The position numbers and the translations under genes are program-made. This document shows, piece by piece, positions 1 through 11,239 of a stretch of DNA of 64,000 nt. Numbering within the stretch: the first letter of the stretch is position 1; each line of letters begins with the position of its first letter. The stretch comes from Phymorhynchus buccinoides (lineage: Eukaryota; Mollusca; Gastropoda; Neogastropoda; Raphitomidae), in the NCBI GenBank assembly GCA_017654935.2, contig CM065691.1:22881786-22945785 (forward strand), given 5' to 3'. The notes under the pieces are model-generated. The model was not told where the DNA came from and did not search any database. It saw only the letters and a list, made by a program, of their open reading frames with translations.

Positions 1-1000
1 TCATATTACCAGACAGCTCGTTACAAGAAAAGAAAAGTTGTTGCAGTAGTAGTCATGGTCACTACATCCAACAATTCAGTGTTCTGCTCTTGTATGATCA
101 TGCTTATGCCAGTCTGGCGTTTCGACTATGACGGCCAGATAACAGAGGGGCAGCTGCTATCCTGGATGGCTGGCTTTCATTTGTCTTCTAGTGGAGATGC
201 CTTGGCCAGGATACATCCCCACATTCTTGGCGAAGGATTTGGGGACCACTTGATTCTATAGCCACAGCATGAAAGACTTTCTTATCAAAATGAAAAATGA
301 ATCTTTGTTTCTGTGTTACCTTTGTTCAGTCTTCTTCTTCTCATCGTCGGATCACTTGACAGCTTCCTGTCAACTATGAGCACGCCACAGATGAGGTCAT
401 GCTGTTGTTACGCGACTAATAAGAAATAGTGAGGCTCCAGACATGTCGCTTCAGCTGCAGAACATCTTTGTAAGATTTCTAGTTTTTTTAAAGGCAGGAG
501 AATGGACCCAGTAAGGCGGAAAGATAGTACTATTAGTAGATGGAGTAAGCAAAGGGGAAAAGGCAGAGTACCAAGTCAAAAGAGACAGATTAGAGGGAAG
601 TACAAGCACAGAACTTACAGAAGGTGTGGGGAAACTATTTGTACAAGACCCCCCGGTATCCCCACAGGGGGGACAAAAATTTCGTCCATTCAACTATGCA
701 GTTTCTATAACATGTACCATATTTCTACGGTACATCATTCAGTGATTAACTCATTCTGTTTCAAGGGCACACCACTGTTGCACATGTATTAGATCGCAAT
801 CCACAAGTCCGAAACAGAAACCCCATTCATTTCCCATGAGAAATAAGCGGATGCGAAAACTCATCCGAATCAGTGTCCCATGCTTCAAATTTTTAAGGGT
901 TCATGATGGACCCTTTGCCCCAAATTTTAAGGGTATTTGAAAAAAATTTTGAGGATAAAAATAAAAGCCAATAATTAAAATGGACATATGCTCTCAAATA
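1..1000. repeat. Noisy duplicate of 37,229-38,229, cut at the scaffold gap
   Basis: The stretch is collinear with 37,229-38,229 from its first bases to its last (both contain GCTCTCAAATA, here directly against the N gap). The differences are dominated by one- or two-base gains and losses, many in homopolymers, rather than substitutions. That pattern is more typical of uncorrected long-read error than of old transposon divergence. No gene is visible; the short ORFs are broken by the same indels. Confidence 0.8.
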
Positions 1001-1500
1001 NNNNNNNNNNNNNNNNNNNNNNNNNNNNNNNNNNNNNNNNNNNNNNNNNNNNNNNNNNNNNNNNNNNNNNNNNNNNNNNNNNNNNNNNNNNNNNNNNNNN
1101 NNNNNNNNNNNNNNNNNNNNNNNNNNNNNNNNNNNNNNNNNNNNNNNNNNNNNNNNNNNNNNNNNNNNNNNNNNNNNNNNNNNNNNNNNNNNNNNNNNNN
1201 NNNNNNNNNNNNNNNNNNNNNNNNNNNNNNNNNNNNNNNNNNNNNNNNNNNNNNNNNNNNNNNNNNNNNNNNNNNNNNNNNNNNNNNNNNNNNNNNNNNN
1301 NNNNNNNNNNNNNNNNNNNNNNNNNNNNNNNNNNNNNNNNNNNNNNNNNNNNNNNNNNNNNNNNNNNNNNNNNNNNNNNNNNNNNNNNNNNNNNNNNNNN
1401 NNNNNNNNNNNNNNNNNNNNNNNNNNNNNNNNNNNNNNNNNNNNNNNNNNNNNNNNNNNNNNNNNNNNNNNNNNNNNNNNNNNNNNNNNNNNNNNNNNNN
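1001..1500. other. Assembly gap (500 N)
   Basis: Exactly 500 consecutive N, so probably a fixed-length scaffold gap of unknown true size. ORFs crossing it are meaningless. Confidence 0.99.
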
Positions 1501-1880
1501 TAAAAAGATATATGTTTTATCAGGGACACTGGCAGGCAATCGGCGCCGTGGGCAGCATAACTTGTAGACAATAAGATGTGTGTGTTTGTCGCTCTCGTTT
1601 AGCGGGAGGACCAATGAGAAGTGTTGAAATTTGACGTGAATCCCCTTCCCCCGCGATATTCGCGGTCTGCTAAGATCTTCACCGCACAGCTGTTTTTCTC
1701 TATTGATTTGCAGCGACAATGAAAATGCTCTGATTTGCCGGCGAAGCTATACAGTTGGCTATGTTATAGGGAAAAAGTAGTAAATTTTATAACGTGTTGT
1801 TTAATGTTCAAATGTAGAGTCACGAGGGGGGGGGGGGGGGAGGGGGCTACAAATATCCAACCCCGCCTCGCTGTCATACA
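1501..1880. other. No gene seen
   Basis: Right flank of the scaffold gap. It does not continue the sequence that follows 38,229. It contains a 12-nt poly-G run near 1,827. No splice-supported coding signal was found. Confidence 0.5.
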
Positions 1881-2296
1881 GATGAACATATAACTATATT
1901 ATTATTAAATGAGTGTTTTGTTATGGGAGCCCAGGTACGACCCCAGGCGCCGTGGCGCGACGCTGTGGCGTGACGGCTACGAGAGCACCCCCCCGGAGTT
2001 CGGGCCGCGCACCCATCCACAGGGCAGGGGAGAAGGGGGTAAAAGGGGCACTCAAAAAGAGTCAGCACTAATGGTGAGACGTGCTGTGTATTAAAAAAGG
2101 GGGGGTGGGGTATGAGGGAAATGGAGTGTGGCTAGGTACGCGGACCGCTGTCCGGGGGGACCCCTCCCTCACCAGTGAAAGGCATGTGTTAGGGCTGAGT
2201 TAATAGTTTATCTGATGTTAATTAAAATTTGTGGCCGAAGGAGGAGTTCTTGATGGCCTCCGCAAACCAGACAAGGGGGGACCATTCCTGTGGGCC

Positions 2297-3130
2297 TCAG
2301 GATAGAATGGAAGCTTGGGTGAAGGGGATATTTAATATCTTTAATTTATCTAAAAATGTTGTGATTTTGAAATAATTACAGGGGGTAAACAGATGGTCAA
2401 GGTCTAATATGTTATTGCAGTTACAGGACAGTTTTTTGAATTTACAGTAGTAAGACCTTGTTCTTAATCGAAAAAGCAAAGATTGTGTTTGGTGGGGGGG
2501 GTTTTTTTTTTTTGGGGGGGGATGGGAAAGGAATAGTCACCCTTGAACAATTTTTTAGGTCCCAGGAGTGGGTTTTGGCATAAAATTCCAGTTATTTTGC
2601 CCACTCCTGGTTTGTTGAATTTTTTAGTAGGGTTTTAGTTTCACCTACTGAAAGTTTAATAGAAACAATATTGCCAGAGTGGCCCGAGGCGGCCGACTTT
2701 GCGTCTCTGTCGGCCAAATAATTTCCAATCAGACCGCAGTGGGATGGGATCCATACTATAAGAACTTGTGTTCCTCTAAGATGTAGTTGGTGTGTTAATT
2801 TTCTAATTTCATTTTTGATTTCTGCACGGTTGTGATTGTTGCCTTGTAAAGCTTTAATTGAGGAGAGAGAGTCAGTAAATATGACAATCTGGAAATGGGG
2901 ATATTGGGAGGTTGTTGATAAAGGCCAGTGCTTCTAGGATGGCCCAGAGTTCAGCCGAAAAGATAGAAATGTTATTGTTGAGTTGGAAGGATTTAGATAT
3001 TTTTAGGCTTGGAATATTAAAGGCACATCCTATTTTGTTGTAATTTAGCAGGGAGCCATCTGTATACATTGATAAATAGTGTCTTAAATTGTATATTTTT
3101 TCTTTGGCTGCTGCTGTAAGACGATTAGAG
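2297..3130 (-). pseudogene. RNase H domain and Cys-rich C-terminus of the LINE ORF2
   Basis: RNase H hallmarks appear in order on the minus strand: YTDGS, a glutamate in SAELWAI, FTDSLSSIKAL, and WIPSHCG...GNYLADRDAK. A frameshift near 2,880 separates the first two from the rest. Further on, CNCNN...DHLFTPC resembles the terminal Cys/His region common after RNase H in this type of element. A short in-frame stop follows the QEWAK segment near 2,580. The domain would remove RNA from the RNA/DNA hybrid during integration; here it is broken. Confidence 0.75.
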
Positions 3131-3140
3131 TCAAGTTTCT

Positions 3141-4546
3141 TTATTGGGACAGGATATGAAGGCTAATATCAAAGTCTGGTGGATCCCAATCCCACTGCGG
3201 GGGTCTGTGCTGGGGGAAAGCTGCGATATTGTTAAGAGATACATTTGCTTTATTCATTAGGTTTTGGGTATAGTCATGGATGTTAATAAAAATAAAATAT
3301 TTTTTGGAAGTAGCAAAGTATGGGTCTGCGAAAGATGTCAGAAATTCGTTTTCAGTAAAATTGATGGTAGCATATAATCGGGCTAGAAATGAGGCACAGT
3401 TAAATTTTATCAAGTGTGTTAGTGGAATCCAGTCGATGTCTCTGTATATAAGGAATGTTATTGCATACTTTGGGAGGCCCAGGGCAGTCTTTAGGGCCTT
3501 AATTTCAAAGCGTTGAAGGGTTGTAAGGTTAGTTTTTGACAGGGAGTAAAAGGCTTCCATGCCATATGTAAGTCTGCTACGTACCAGTGTTCTTACTAAA
3601 TAGGTCAGAAATTTAGGGTCTTTTGCCCATGATTGTCGAGCAATGACTTTTATAAAATGAAGTGCTTTATGAGCTTTCTGGGTTAAATAGTTAATGTGTT
3701 CATTCCAGGATAAATTACGTGTCAAAATGACACCAAGAAATTTAACAGATTTTGCAGATGGTTTGATGACGTTGTCGATTTTAATGGTAAGGTCGTCAGC
3801 CTTTGTTGTTGTAAAAACTATAAACTCACATTTTTGTGGGGCAACTGTAAATCCATTATGTAAATAATCAGTTATTTTGTTTGTGTTGGATTGGTGTATC
3901 TGCAGATCAGGATCTAACCTGTAATAATTTCCAGAGGGGGTGTTAATGGACCAAATTGCGATGTCGTCGGCATACATAGATATCTTACAATTGTGCAGTT
4001 TTAGTTTATAGATATCGTGTACCATGATGTTAAAAAGTGGGGGGGCTATGATGCTGCCCTGGGGCACTCCCATGTCAAGGTGGTGAGACATCGACAAAGA
4101 TTGGCCCACCTTCACTCTCAGGCTTCGGTTATGTAAGAAAGAAAGTATAAAGTTAAATGTATTGCCCACAATACCGAGGCTGCTGAGTTTGTCAAGGAGT
4201 CTCCCATGCCAGACTGAGTCGTAGGCCCCTTTTATATCGAAAAAGGTGGCCAAGACTTTTCTGCGGCGTGCAAAGGAACGTCTGACATGGGAGGTGAGTC
4301 TAACGACTTGTTCCATGCAATTTCTATGTGCACGGAATCCTGCTTGAAATTTGGGGATAATGGTTTTGTTTTTTTTTTTTTTTTTGTTTGTCCTAGAAAA
4401 CATTCCAGTCTATATTTTACGATACGCTCGTAAATCTTGCCCAAGTGAGGGGTGATGGAGATGGGGCGGTAGTTTTTGGGATCCCTAGCCAGTTTTCCTG
4501 GCTTAAGGATCCCTATCACCTGTGCCTCTCTCCAAGCTTGGGGCAC
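3141..4546 (-). pseudogene. Reverse transcriptase domain of the LINE (frameshifted)
   Basis: The order of RT motifs is clear: NYRPISI and LGKIYERI near the N-terminus; QAGFRAHRNCMEQV; motif A FDIKGAYDSVW; motif B GVPQGSIIAPPLFNIM; catalytic motif C MYADDIAIW (the YADD box); then KCEFIVFT and FLGVILTRNLSWNEHI. The reading frame slips inside a poly-T run at about 4,370-4,385 (a poly-K stretch on the minus strand), which splits the domain into two overlapping ORFs of 104 and 420 codons. The encoded enzyme would copy element RNA at the target site. The catalytic residues are intact, but the frameshift makes the copy non-functional as read. Confidence 0.85.
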
Positions 4547-5345
4547 AATCCCCCCCTCCCAACATCTGGAATAGAAACCATGTTTAAAATTTTGTGAAAG
4601 GATTGGGGGAGTTCTTTTATTAGTTTGTAGTAGATAGGATCTTATCCTGTAGCTTTTACTAGTTTTTTTTAATTAAATTTAATGGATGCAGCAACCTCAG
4701 TAATTTTCAGAGGGGCATTAATATAGTGCGAGTTATCGTTTGATTTTGTATGGTGGACGGGTTACTTTGACGCGATAATTTTTTCTGATTTGTAGGGAGA
4801 AATTTTGTTTGGCTAGCTTCAGAGCCGAATGTTATCGTAGCGCAATGTATTAGCCGTATCAAAGTTATTAGTAGTTAGTTGTTGTTTTTTAAGGACTCTG
4901 GGCTCTCATACAGTGGTTTTAGCGTTAATTTTTCTGAGCTTTTTCCAAGCTTTACATAAATCTTTATAGTCTGTTATATCTTCATTATTAAAAAATTCTC
5001 TTTTTTGCTTCGTTTATCTGTGTATCGTTGCAGTATGACTCCTGCTTCTAACTTGCAGAATATGGTTGGGGGGGCGGTAGGTCAAACCGACTCTCGCAGG
5101 CCTTCATTCTTGGCCTGCACTGCCGTTTTACTTTTTCATTCCACCATGCGGTTTTGCACCCTAGCGTGCAGTTCGCCCCCTTCTTTTTTCGCTGTTTGAA
5201 TCGAAACAGGGTGATGTGAGCTAGGCTTCGTCGGACGATCGAGAGCAGAGAGCATGAGATTTTTTTTGCAGATTGAGGTGTAGAGCGCAGAGAAAGAGAG
5301 AGATTCGAGATTGACGATGAGAGAGAACGCATGAGAGAGAGAGAG

Positions 5346-5580
5346 AATGGAGTTTTACGGCCTCTTGGTCTGAATCAGACACATATGGGAGCATTTGTAA
5401 ATACAAAATATATGGTGCGGAACAATACTGGAGGCTAATGCCCGGAGGCAGTACGAAACCAGTAAAGTCCCGATTTTTTTTATAATACAGATAGCGGAGT
5501 AGCTCCCCCTATGGTTGACCACGCGCTCTCGTTAAACCTCACACGGCTATGGCACCGCCACAAGCAGTAGTTTGATGTAT
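5346..5580 (+). repeat. Dispersed repeat family A, copy 1
   Basis: Shares with the copies at 5,638, 8,253, 13,563, 32,985 (minus) and 62,147 the blocks GTCTGAATCAGACACATATG, CAATGCCCGGAGGCAGTA, AGTAAAGTCCCGATTT and TTAAACCTCATCGGCTATGG. It ends in AT-rich sequence. It is probably a SINE or short non-autonomous element; no tRNA-type promoter was identified. Confidence 0.75.
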
Positions 5581-5637
5581 CTAAGTCAATTGACTTTAAA
5601 AAATTTAAAAAAATTAAATTAAAGATTACGACGAAAA

Positions 5638-5800
5638 TAGGAGTTTTGAACGTCCTCTTGGTCTGAATCAGACACACATATGGGACATTTGTAAATACAA
5701 ATATGGTGGGAACAATACTGGAGGCAATGCCCGGAGGCAGTATGAAACCAGTAAAGTCCCGATTTGTATTTGTGACAGTGTGGCCGTATTTCATATAGGC
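5638..5800 (+). repeat. Dispersed repeat family A, copy 2 (5' half)
   Basis: Repeats the first half of copy 1 (GTCTGAATCAGACAC to AAAGTCCCGATTT) and then diverges. It lies 60 bp after copy 1 in the same orientation, so this is a tandem or nested pair. Confidence 0.7.
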
Positions 5801-6830
5801 CTACCTGTCACGCAATACTATTTAGCATACGACAAGTGTGCCTAGGCCCCTTTTCCAAGTCAGGCGCGCCTCACTATACGACGTCATATCTATTTTTAGA
5901 CGTCACTTTTCAAATCACATCATGCGACCCGGTTTTTCAAATCTGTACAACGGCCTCCCCTCAAATCTCAGGCCAACTAGTAGTAATAATAAACTTATAA
6001 TTTAGCCATTTTCTTCTATTTGATTGTCATTCTAATAATAAAATCTTATTTGCGAGTTATGCCAATCACTTTATTAGTTTGCTAATTAAGACATTGCATG
6101 GCTGATATATCCTAAAATCTGGCAATCTAACTGGCCAAGTTATGTCACCTCTTATCTCTATTATAAAAACCTATTTTATCAAAGCCATCCTTTCATAATG
6201 TTGTTACTAAACAACTCTTTCAATGTCCTACAAACAAATTAGCTACTTTTATTTGATACGCTCAAAACAGAACATTGACGAAAGCTACACCGACGCTGTG
6301 TCAACGTCACAATTTGTCTGACCACCGGTGTGGACTCAGTCCTAAAACCGGGTTTTCGGCTAGCTTATTTTTGTTATACTGGACATTGAATGCTAATTAT
6401 ATTTTAACTGTGTCATCTAACATAGTGACATAGTATATGTATAGAAAGGTAGTATGTTTAGTGTATAATCATTGCTATTATGAAAGATTGGTGTAATGTG
6501 ATATGAGTTTAGATAAATTAATTATTTAGTAGTTTGCACCTGTTTCAGTGGGCTCTAAAATACAAGGTTTTTCATATATTATTATAAATATATAGTTAGA
6601 TTTCCTTATTATATTAGTAGTCAGAATAGAGCTTAGTTCATCCTCTTTCTTCTCATATGCAACATGCAAGGGTTTAGTGATTAGTGGCATAGATATCTGT
6701 GTTGGATGAAACCAAACAAACACACTAATCTGGTCACTCTCGCCACCCACAGAGCCATTCTGCTGTGTCATCCAGTGACTGCTGTCTTTGCGGTCCGGCT
6801 CTCGAGCATATATCTATGTATGTAAAAGTG
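5800..6830. other. AT-rich intergenic stretch, nothing recognised
   Basis: No ORF with a recognisable motif, no structured RNA and no inverted repeat was found by eye. Confidence 0.4.
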
Positions 6831-6860
6831 CCCAAAATCTGGGTTCTTGCTGATATTCTG

Positions 6861-6995
6861 ATCGCTTCTCTGCCTTTTGGCTAAGACAGTGATTCAGGAA
6901 CATAAATTTTTGTTTATAACTTGGTTGGTTTGTTCAGCCCTGGTCGTACATGGCGAAAGCCGATACGCGACGTTAAACTGAACTTCCAATCTGGG
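6861..6995 (+). mobile_element. U2-snRNA-headed short repeat, copy 1
   Basis: Starts with the 26 nt that form the 5' end of metazoan U2 snRNA, with one mismatch (CTCTGCC for CTCGGCC). It continues with a shared CAGTGATTCAGGAACATAAA segment and a 3' body (GTACATGGCGAAAGCCGATA...GTTAAACTGAAC) also found at 12,828 and 57,766 (minus). The 11-mer AATCTGGGTTC lies on both sides. It is too short to be a U2 gene (about 190 nt expected), so it is best read as a SINE with an snRNA-derived head. Confidence 0.7.
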
Positions 6996-6999
6996 TTCA

Positions 7000-8250
7000 T
7001 CATACACACTTCGACCACCGTACCGAGAGGGTGCCCTTGCCGAGAGAGAGCGAGCTTTGCAGAGAAAGGAACGGATTTTCTACCCTCACCACATCACTGT
7101 ACGGCGGCTGACTGTCAGAAGAGTGGACACCATCACCATTCTTTGGGCCCCTTCTGCCAGCACCGCCGCACGACAGCTTTACACTGCATGATGACCATTC
7201 CATGCAGCTGTCCAACGTTGGATCATCTTTGCATTCGTTGAGCTTTGCTCCGAACCTTGGACTTTGAGGAGGCTTCAGGACCACTTTCTTCTACTACGAC
7301 TGTCTTCCACCTCTGTCTCCACCAACGACGTCTCCTCCTGCTCTCCACTTCACGTCGTTGGATCTATCTCTCGTAAGCATCTCGTAAGCATCAATAGGGC
7401 ACTAAGGTTTTGTTTTTTTCATTTGTTTTGGCAGTACGATGTTTTATTCGTCTGCCTAGTTGTTAGGGCTGTAGGACGTGCCACAAAAGTGGTATCCCTG
7501 GGAGGACTGCGCTGGCCACCTGAGCCCTTGCACAGCAGCTCTCTCAGGTCTAGGGACTAGGACCTTAGCAAGCTAGCTTTTCACTGATTTTTTACATTTA
7601 CATCTTTCCTCACTATCTTTTTTTTCGACACTTACATGTCGTTCTTATCGGTCTGTCTGAACCCCCCACTCGTAGGCTTTTTGCCGGTGGGATCGGTCTT
7701 CATAGAATTGTCTCTGTAGGGTAGTTCCTTCTTCTCTAGGGTTGTTTTTTTTTGCCAGCCTCCTAATTTGTTGGAGGAGCTTGTGTGCAAGCCTAGCAAC
7801 TTAAATAGCTCAGTGTAGGTCTTTATAAAAAATCTAGGAACTAGGAACCTTCTTTCTTATAAGTGTCGACCTTTTCCTCCTCAAAAGAAAAAGTAATAAT
7901 GTAATAATGTAAAGATTTGCTAAAATAAAGTAGAGATTTGATAAAATAAAAATAAGATTTGATAAAATAAATAGCAATCAACAAACTACTAAGTGTAAAG
8001 ATATTAAAAACTAATATTATAAACAAATTGAAAAGATTCGAAATAAACACCTAGTTGACTAAAATATTTTATGACATTTAAAATCGTGATTAATCTGATA
8101 AGACTTATAGGTAATATTGAGCCCTTGGGTGTTCTGTTGCCTTAAATAATAACTAAACTAATAACTTATAGAGATATCTTTTCTTATATCAAGTATAGTC
8201 TCATAAATTATAACCTATATAATTTTTGTGGCCTTTTTAGGTACTTCGAC
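7000..8250. other. No gene supported
   Basis: Short ORFs only, up to about 100 codons, without motifs. 7,850-8,230 is very AT-rich. A 5' UTR or promoter cannot be excluded for the moderately GC-rich part at 7,000-7,560. Confidence 0.35.
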
Positions 8251-8252
8251 GA

Positions 8253-8470
8253 AAATGGTGTTTTACGTCCTCTTTGTCTGAATCAGACACATATGGGACA
8301 TTTGTAAATACAAACTATGGTGGGAACAATACTGGAGGCAATGCCCGGAGGCAGTACGAAAACCAGTAAAGTCCCGATTTTTTATAAAATTAATACAGAT
8401 AGTGTGTAGCGGTAGCCATGCCTCGGTAAAACTTCATCGGCTATGGCACCTCTACAAGTAAATATTAATC
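8253..8470 (+). repeat. Dispersed repeat family A, copy 3
   Basis: Full-length match to the family: GTCTGAATCAGACACATATG near the start, CAATGCCCGGAGGCAGTA in the middle and TTCATCGGCTATGGCACC at the end. It lies directly upstream of the ORF1 element. Confidence 0.75.
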
Positions 8471-8474
8471 TAGG

Positions 8475-9215
8475 TACTTCGAAACACTTTTTTTGAATAT
8501 AGCTGGAACAGTCTTGTGACACCAGCTACGAAAATTAGTGTAAGCATTTGATTGGTTCTCGCGGGAACCACACTATTCTGATTGGTTCTCCCGGGAAACG
8601 AAGTGATGTAGGGCGTATTTCTGCTTCGATACGGCCACGAGGGACACTTTTGTCCTTCCTGGTCTTGTTGCGGGCACTGGGTCCGTCCCATTACAACTAG
8701 TTTAATTTCTTTAAGATTATTAATAATACCATTGAAAAAACCATGACCAATCCTGAAATTTTGACTCATTACCTGGACACAAGTTCAGAGGAGGACTCCA
8801 TCTTTACGGCATAAACCATGCCCAAAAAAAACAATGATAAAGACACTCTTACCCCAACAAGAAGAGCAAAAAGAAAGTCAAGACACTCAAATGAAGAAAA
8901 AAGCAGTCCAGAGGCAGCACAGCCTAGGGATAAAAAGAATAAAGAAGACTTGGGTTCAATGGATGAGACAGAGAATGCTGTCCCCCTGTCTCCATCCATC
9001 CAAATTATTCAAACCCCAATCCAGGAGAAGTCCTCTATGGCACTCCCACAAGAGAGAAAAAAAGACCCCCCAGTGGCTCCTCCCTCAGTATAGGAACCTA
9101 TTACGATCTGGGGCCCCAAAGACATAAAAGAAAAGAAGAACGAGGAGTCAGAATTGGACTCAGATTCTGATGAGGGGAGTGACTTCGTCAAAGTCCAACA
9201 GCGACGAAGACGCCT

Positions 9216-9259
<44 letters not shown>

Positions 9260-11060
9260 ACCAACAAAACCTGGTTCCACCTATCTATCTTCAGTACCCA
9301 GTGATCCTGGAGGACCTGTGCACTGGCGCAGCCACCTTCAGGGCACTGGGTCCGACAACAAACATGAAAATTTTCCGAAATAACGTGGGGGACATCCTTA
9401 GCCAGAGGCCTCTATCTGGAAATCGCTGGTTAATCGGCTGTAAATCAGCCACTCAACAATATAAACTAGCCAAGCTTACATCAATCGCTTCCATTAACAT
9501 TCAATGTGTCATCCCTGAGGCCACTACTGAGGGGGTAATTAAGCCTATCCCCTTCGAGGAAGATCTCGAAGACCTACTAAAGTACATTCCAGATGCCAAA
9601 TCTGTACAAAGACTTCAGAACAGAGATGGCACAGATTCTCGTGCCATCAAACTTGTCTTTAGAAAGCCGATTCTGCCTGCCTTGGTCAAGATCGATGCCC
9701 AGGAGTTCCCTGTGTCACCATACGTTGCCCCAGTGCGACGATGCCGCAGGTGTGCTCGATATGGGCACGGTCCTGGTCAATGCAGAGCGAAACTCGAAAT
9801 TTGCACCAGGTGCTCTGCCCCTGGACACTCAGCCCAAAATTGCAGTCAAAATTTTAAGTGTGTCAACTGTGGCGGTGGACATTCCGCTGCCTACCAAGGA
9901 TGCCCTCAGTATCAGCTCAGACTGAGGGCAAACAAAATTAGAGGAGAAGCTTTCTTGCCCTACAGTGAGGCCATCAGGAGGGCTAAGGAAAGCCTACAAA
10001 CAGAAAAAGATCAAAAAGATAACCAACCCAAAATAGACACACCCACAGTCGACCCTAGTTGGAGAGTGCAACAGATTCCCTCTGGGAGTCCGTCTGACTC
10101 CTATGCCAACAGGGTCAGAGGATATAAACAAATAACTAAGCCTGATGTAGAGCAGTCTGTTCCAGCTCCTCTGGACCATTCACATGTGGAAGGCCCGGGG
10201 GGGATGGAGGAGATCACCTCTCCACTCTCAACCCAGAAACGGAAAAAAAAGAAAAAAAGGAAAAGATCACATAGAAATTCAGAACGAATGACAGAAGAAA
10301 AAGTCGAAGAGATGATTTCTAAGCAACTGGAAAAAATGACTGAGACAATAATGACGACAATAACCAAACACATGGACAACACACTGACAAAACAAACTCA
10401 CCCAACAACCTCTCAACTTGTAAACCTTAATATTCCCAAAGAAGAAAACAAATCTCTGAAAGAATCATTCATAACCCGTATTCTCCGAAGTCTGGCACAA
10501 GCCAGAACCTCCAACCAACCAAAATCTTTAATCGAGGACCTTTCTTCTCTGATTACTGACTCTGAGGATCTCCCTATTGATCCCAAGAACGCTCTAAATA
10601 TCATGCAACTAGCGGAGATCGCCTGTGGCGCCTCCCCAGCGCCACAGGGAGCAAGACATAGATTGGGTTCGTAGAGAGCGAAACCCAAGATCCTACCTTA
10701 ACCCTAACATCTCACTAGTCATTCAAACATCTTATATAAAAACTGAAATTATTTTTACTGGTGGGGATGGAGTCCCTCCGGTGCGCGGGCCGTATACCTA
10801 TCTGCATTCCTGCTCCCTTTCCCTCCCTTCCCTTTTTAACTAAAACATGCGCCTGATGGGCCGAAGCGACTCTTTTGAGCCCACCATTTTTTAAAGTCCT
10901 TTCCCCCCTGCAGATGGGTGTCCGGTGCGCGCGGCGGGGGGTTCTTTTGTAAACCGTCGCGCTTTTGCGCTCGTGCTCCCCCCCCCTTTTGAACCTGTTT
11001 TTTTTTAATAATAATTTCAGTCTTCCCCTCCCTCCCTCCGTTCCGAGCATACAAGAATCT
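8475..11060 (+). mobile_element. Non-LTR element with ORF1 and 3' UTR but no ORF2
   Basis: A 5' leader (about 8,475-8,742) is followed by an ORF1 frame (8,743-10,674) and then, after about 60 bp, by sequence collinear with the 3' UTR of the minus-strand LINE at 1.9-2.3 kb. Shared blocks are ACTGGTG near the start, GACTCTTTTGAG-like, CCCCTGC..GATGGGTG and AATAATAAT. No endonuclease, RT or RNase H sequence lies between. The element therefore looks like an internally deleted, ORF1-only derivative. It is a single copy, so a private deletion is equally possible. Confidence 0.65.
8743..10674 (+). pseudogene. Retrotransposon ORF1 (gag-like, three CCHC knuckles) with in-frame stops
   Basis: One frame runs from ATG 8,743 to TAG 10,672 and is interrupted only by TAA at 8,812 and TAG at 9,091. 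A second ATG at 8,818 lies just past the first stop. The main block carries three zinc knuckles at about 9,740-9,900: CRRCARYGHGPGQC, CTRCSAPGHSAQNC and a CX2CX3HX6C variant, preceded by a globular region and followed by a basic and a helical tail. This is the ORF1 architecture of I/Jockey-type non-LTR elements; such proteins bind element RNA as a nucleoprotein. A 41-nt poly-C run (9,217-9,257) encodes a proline tract and is prone to slippage. The first segment could instead be a short upstream ORF. A retroviral gag was considered unlikely because no LTR, protease or integrase is present. Confidence 0.8.
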
Positions 11061-11239
11061 TTAACCATCCCCACTTCCACTTCCACTCTCATTTTCACTA
11101 CCATATCATTAATTTGTAAAAGCTTAAAAACTCCGTTTTATTTCTCTTACCCTCAGACTCCATCATGATATCAGGGGCGGGAGAGTTTTTGTTGCTACCC
11201 CCCCTTGGGATCAGATGGAATAAATAAAACTACTTATAG

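Larger units (their letters stand above)
1885..5230 (-). mobile_element. Decayed non-LTR (LINE) retrotransposon with RT and RNase H
   Basis: Read on the minus strand, a pre-RT segment with a TAWWNEK motif (about 5,150) is followed by the reverse transcriptase (4,546-3,141), an RNase H domain (about 3,070-2,560), a Cys-rich C-terminus (about 2,480-2,300) and a GC-rich 3' UTR ending in AATAATAAT near 1,890. RNase H after RT points to the I/R1/LOA-type groups of non-LTR elements rather than CR1 or RTE. The 3' UTR aligns collinearly with 10,740-11,020, so the ORF1 element at 8.5 kb is a relative. Several frameshifts and stops show that this copy is dead, and it appears 5' truncated. Confidence 0.85.

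Noticed and set aside
975..1719. Long ORFs across the N block
   Set aside because: They are composed of undetermined bases.
6861..6995. Functional U2 snRNA gene
   Set aside because: Only the first 26 nt match U2; the branch-point recognition and Sm regions are absent.
8818..10674. Retroviral gag
   Set aside because: CCHC knuckles occur, but there are no LTRs, protease or integrase, and the flanks match a non-LTR element.
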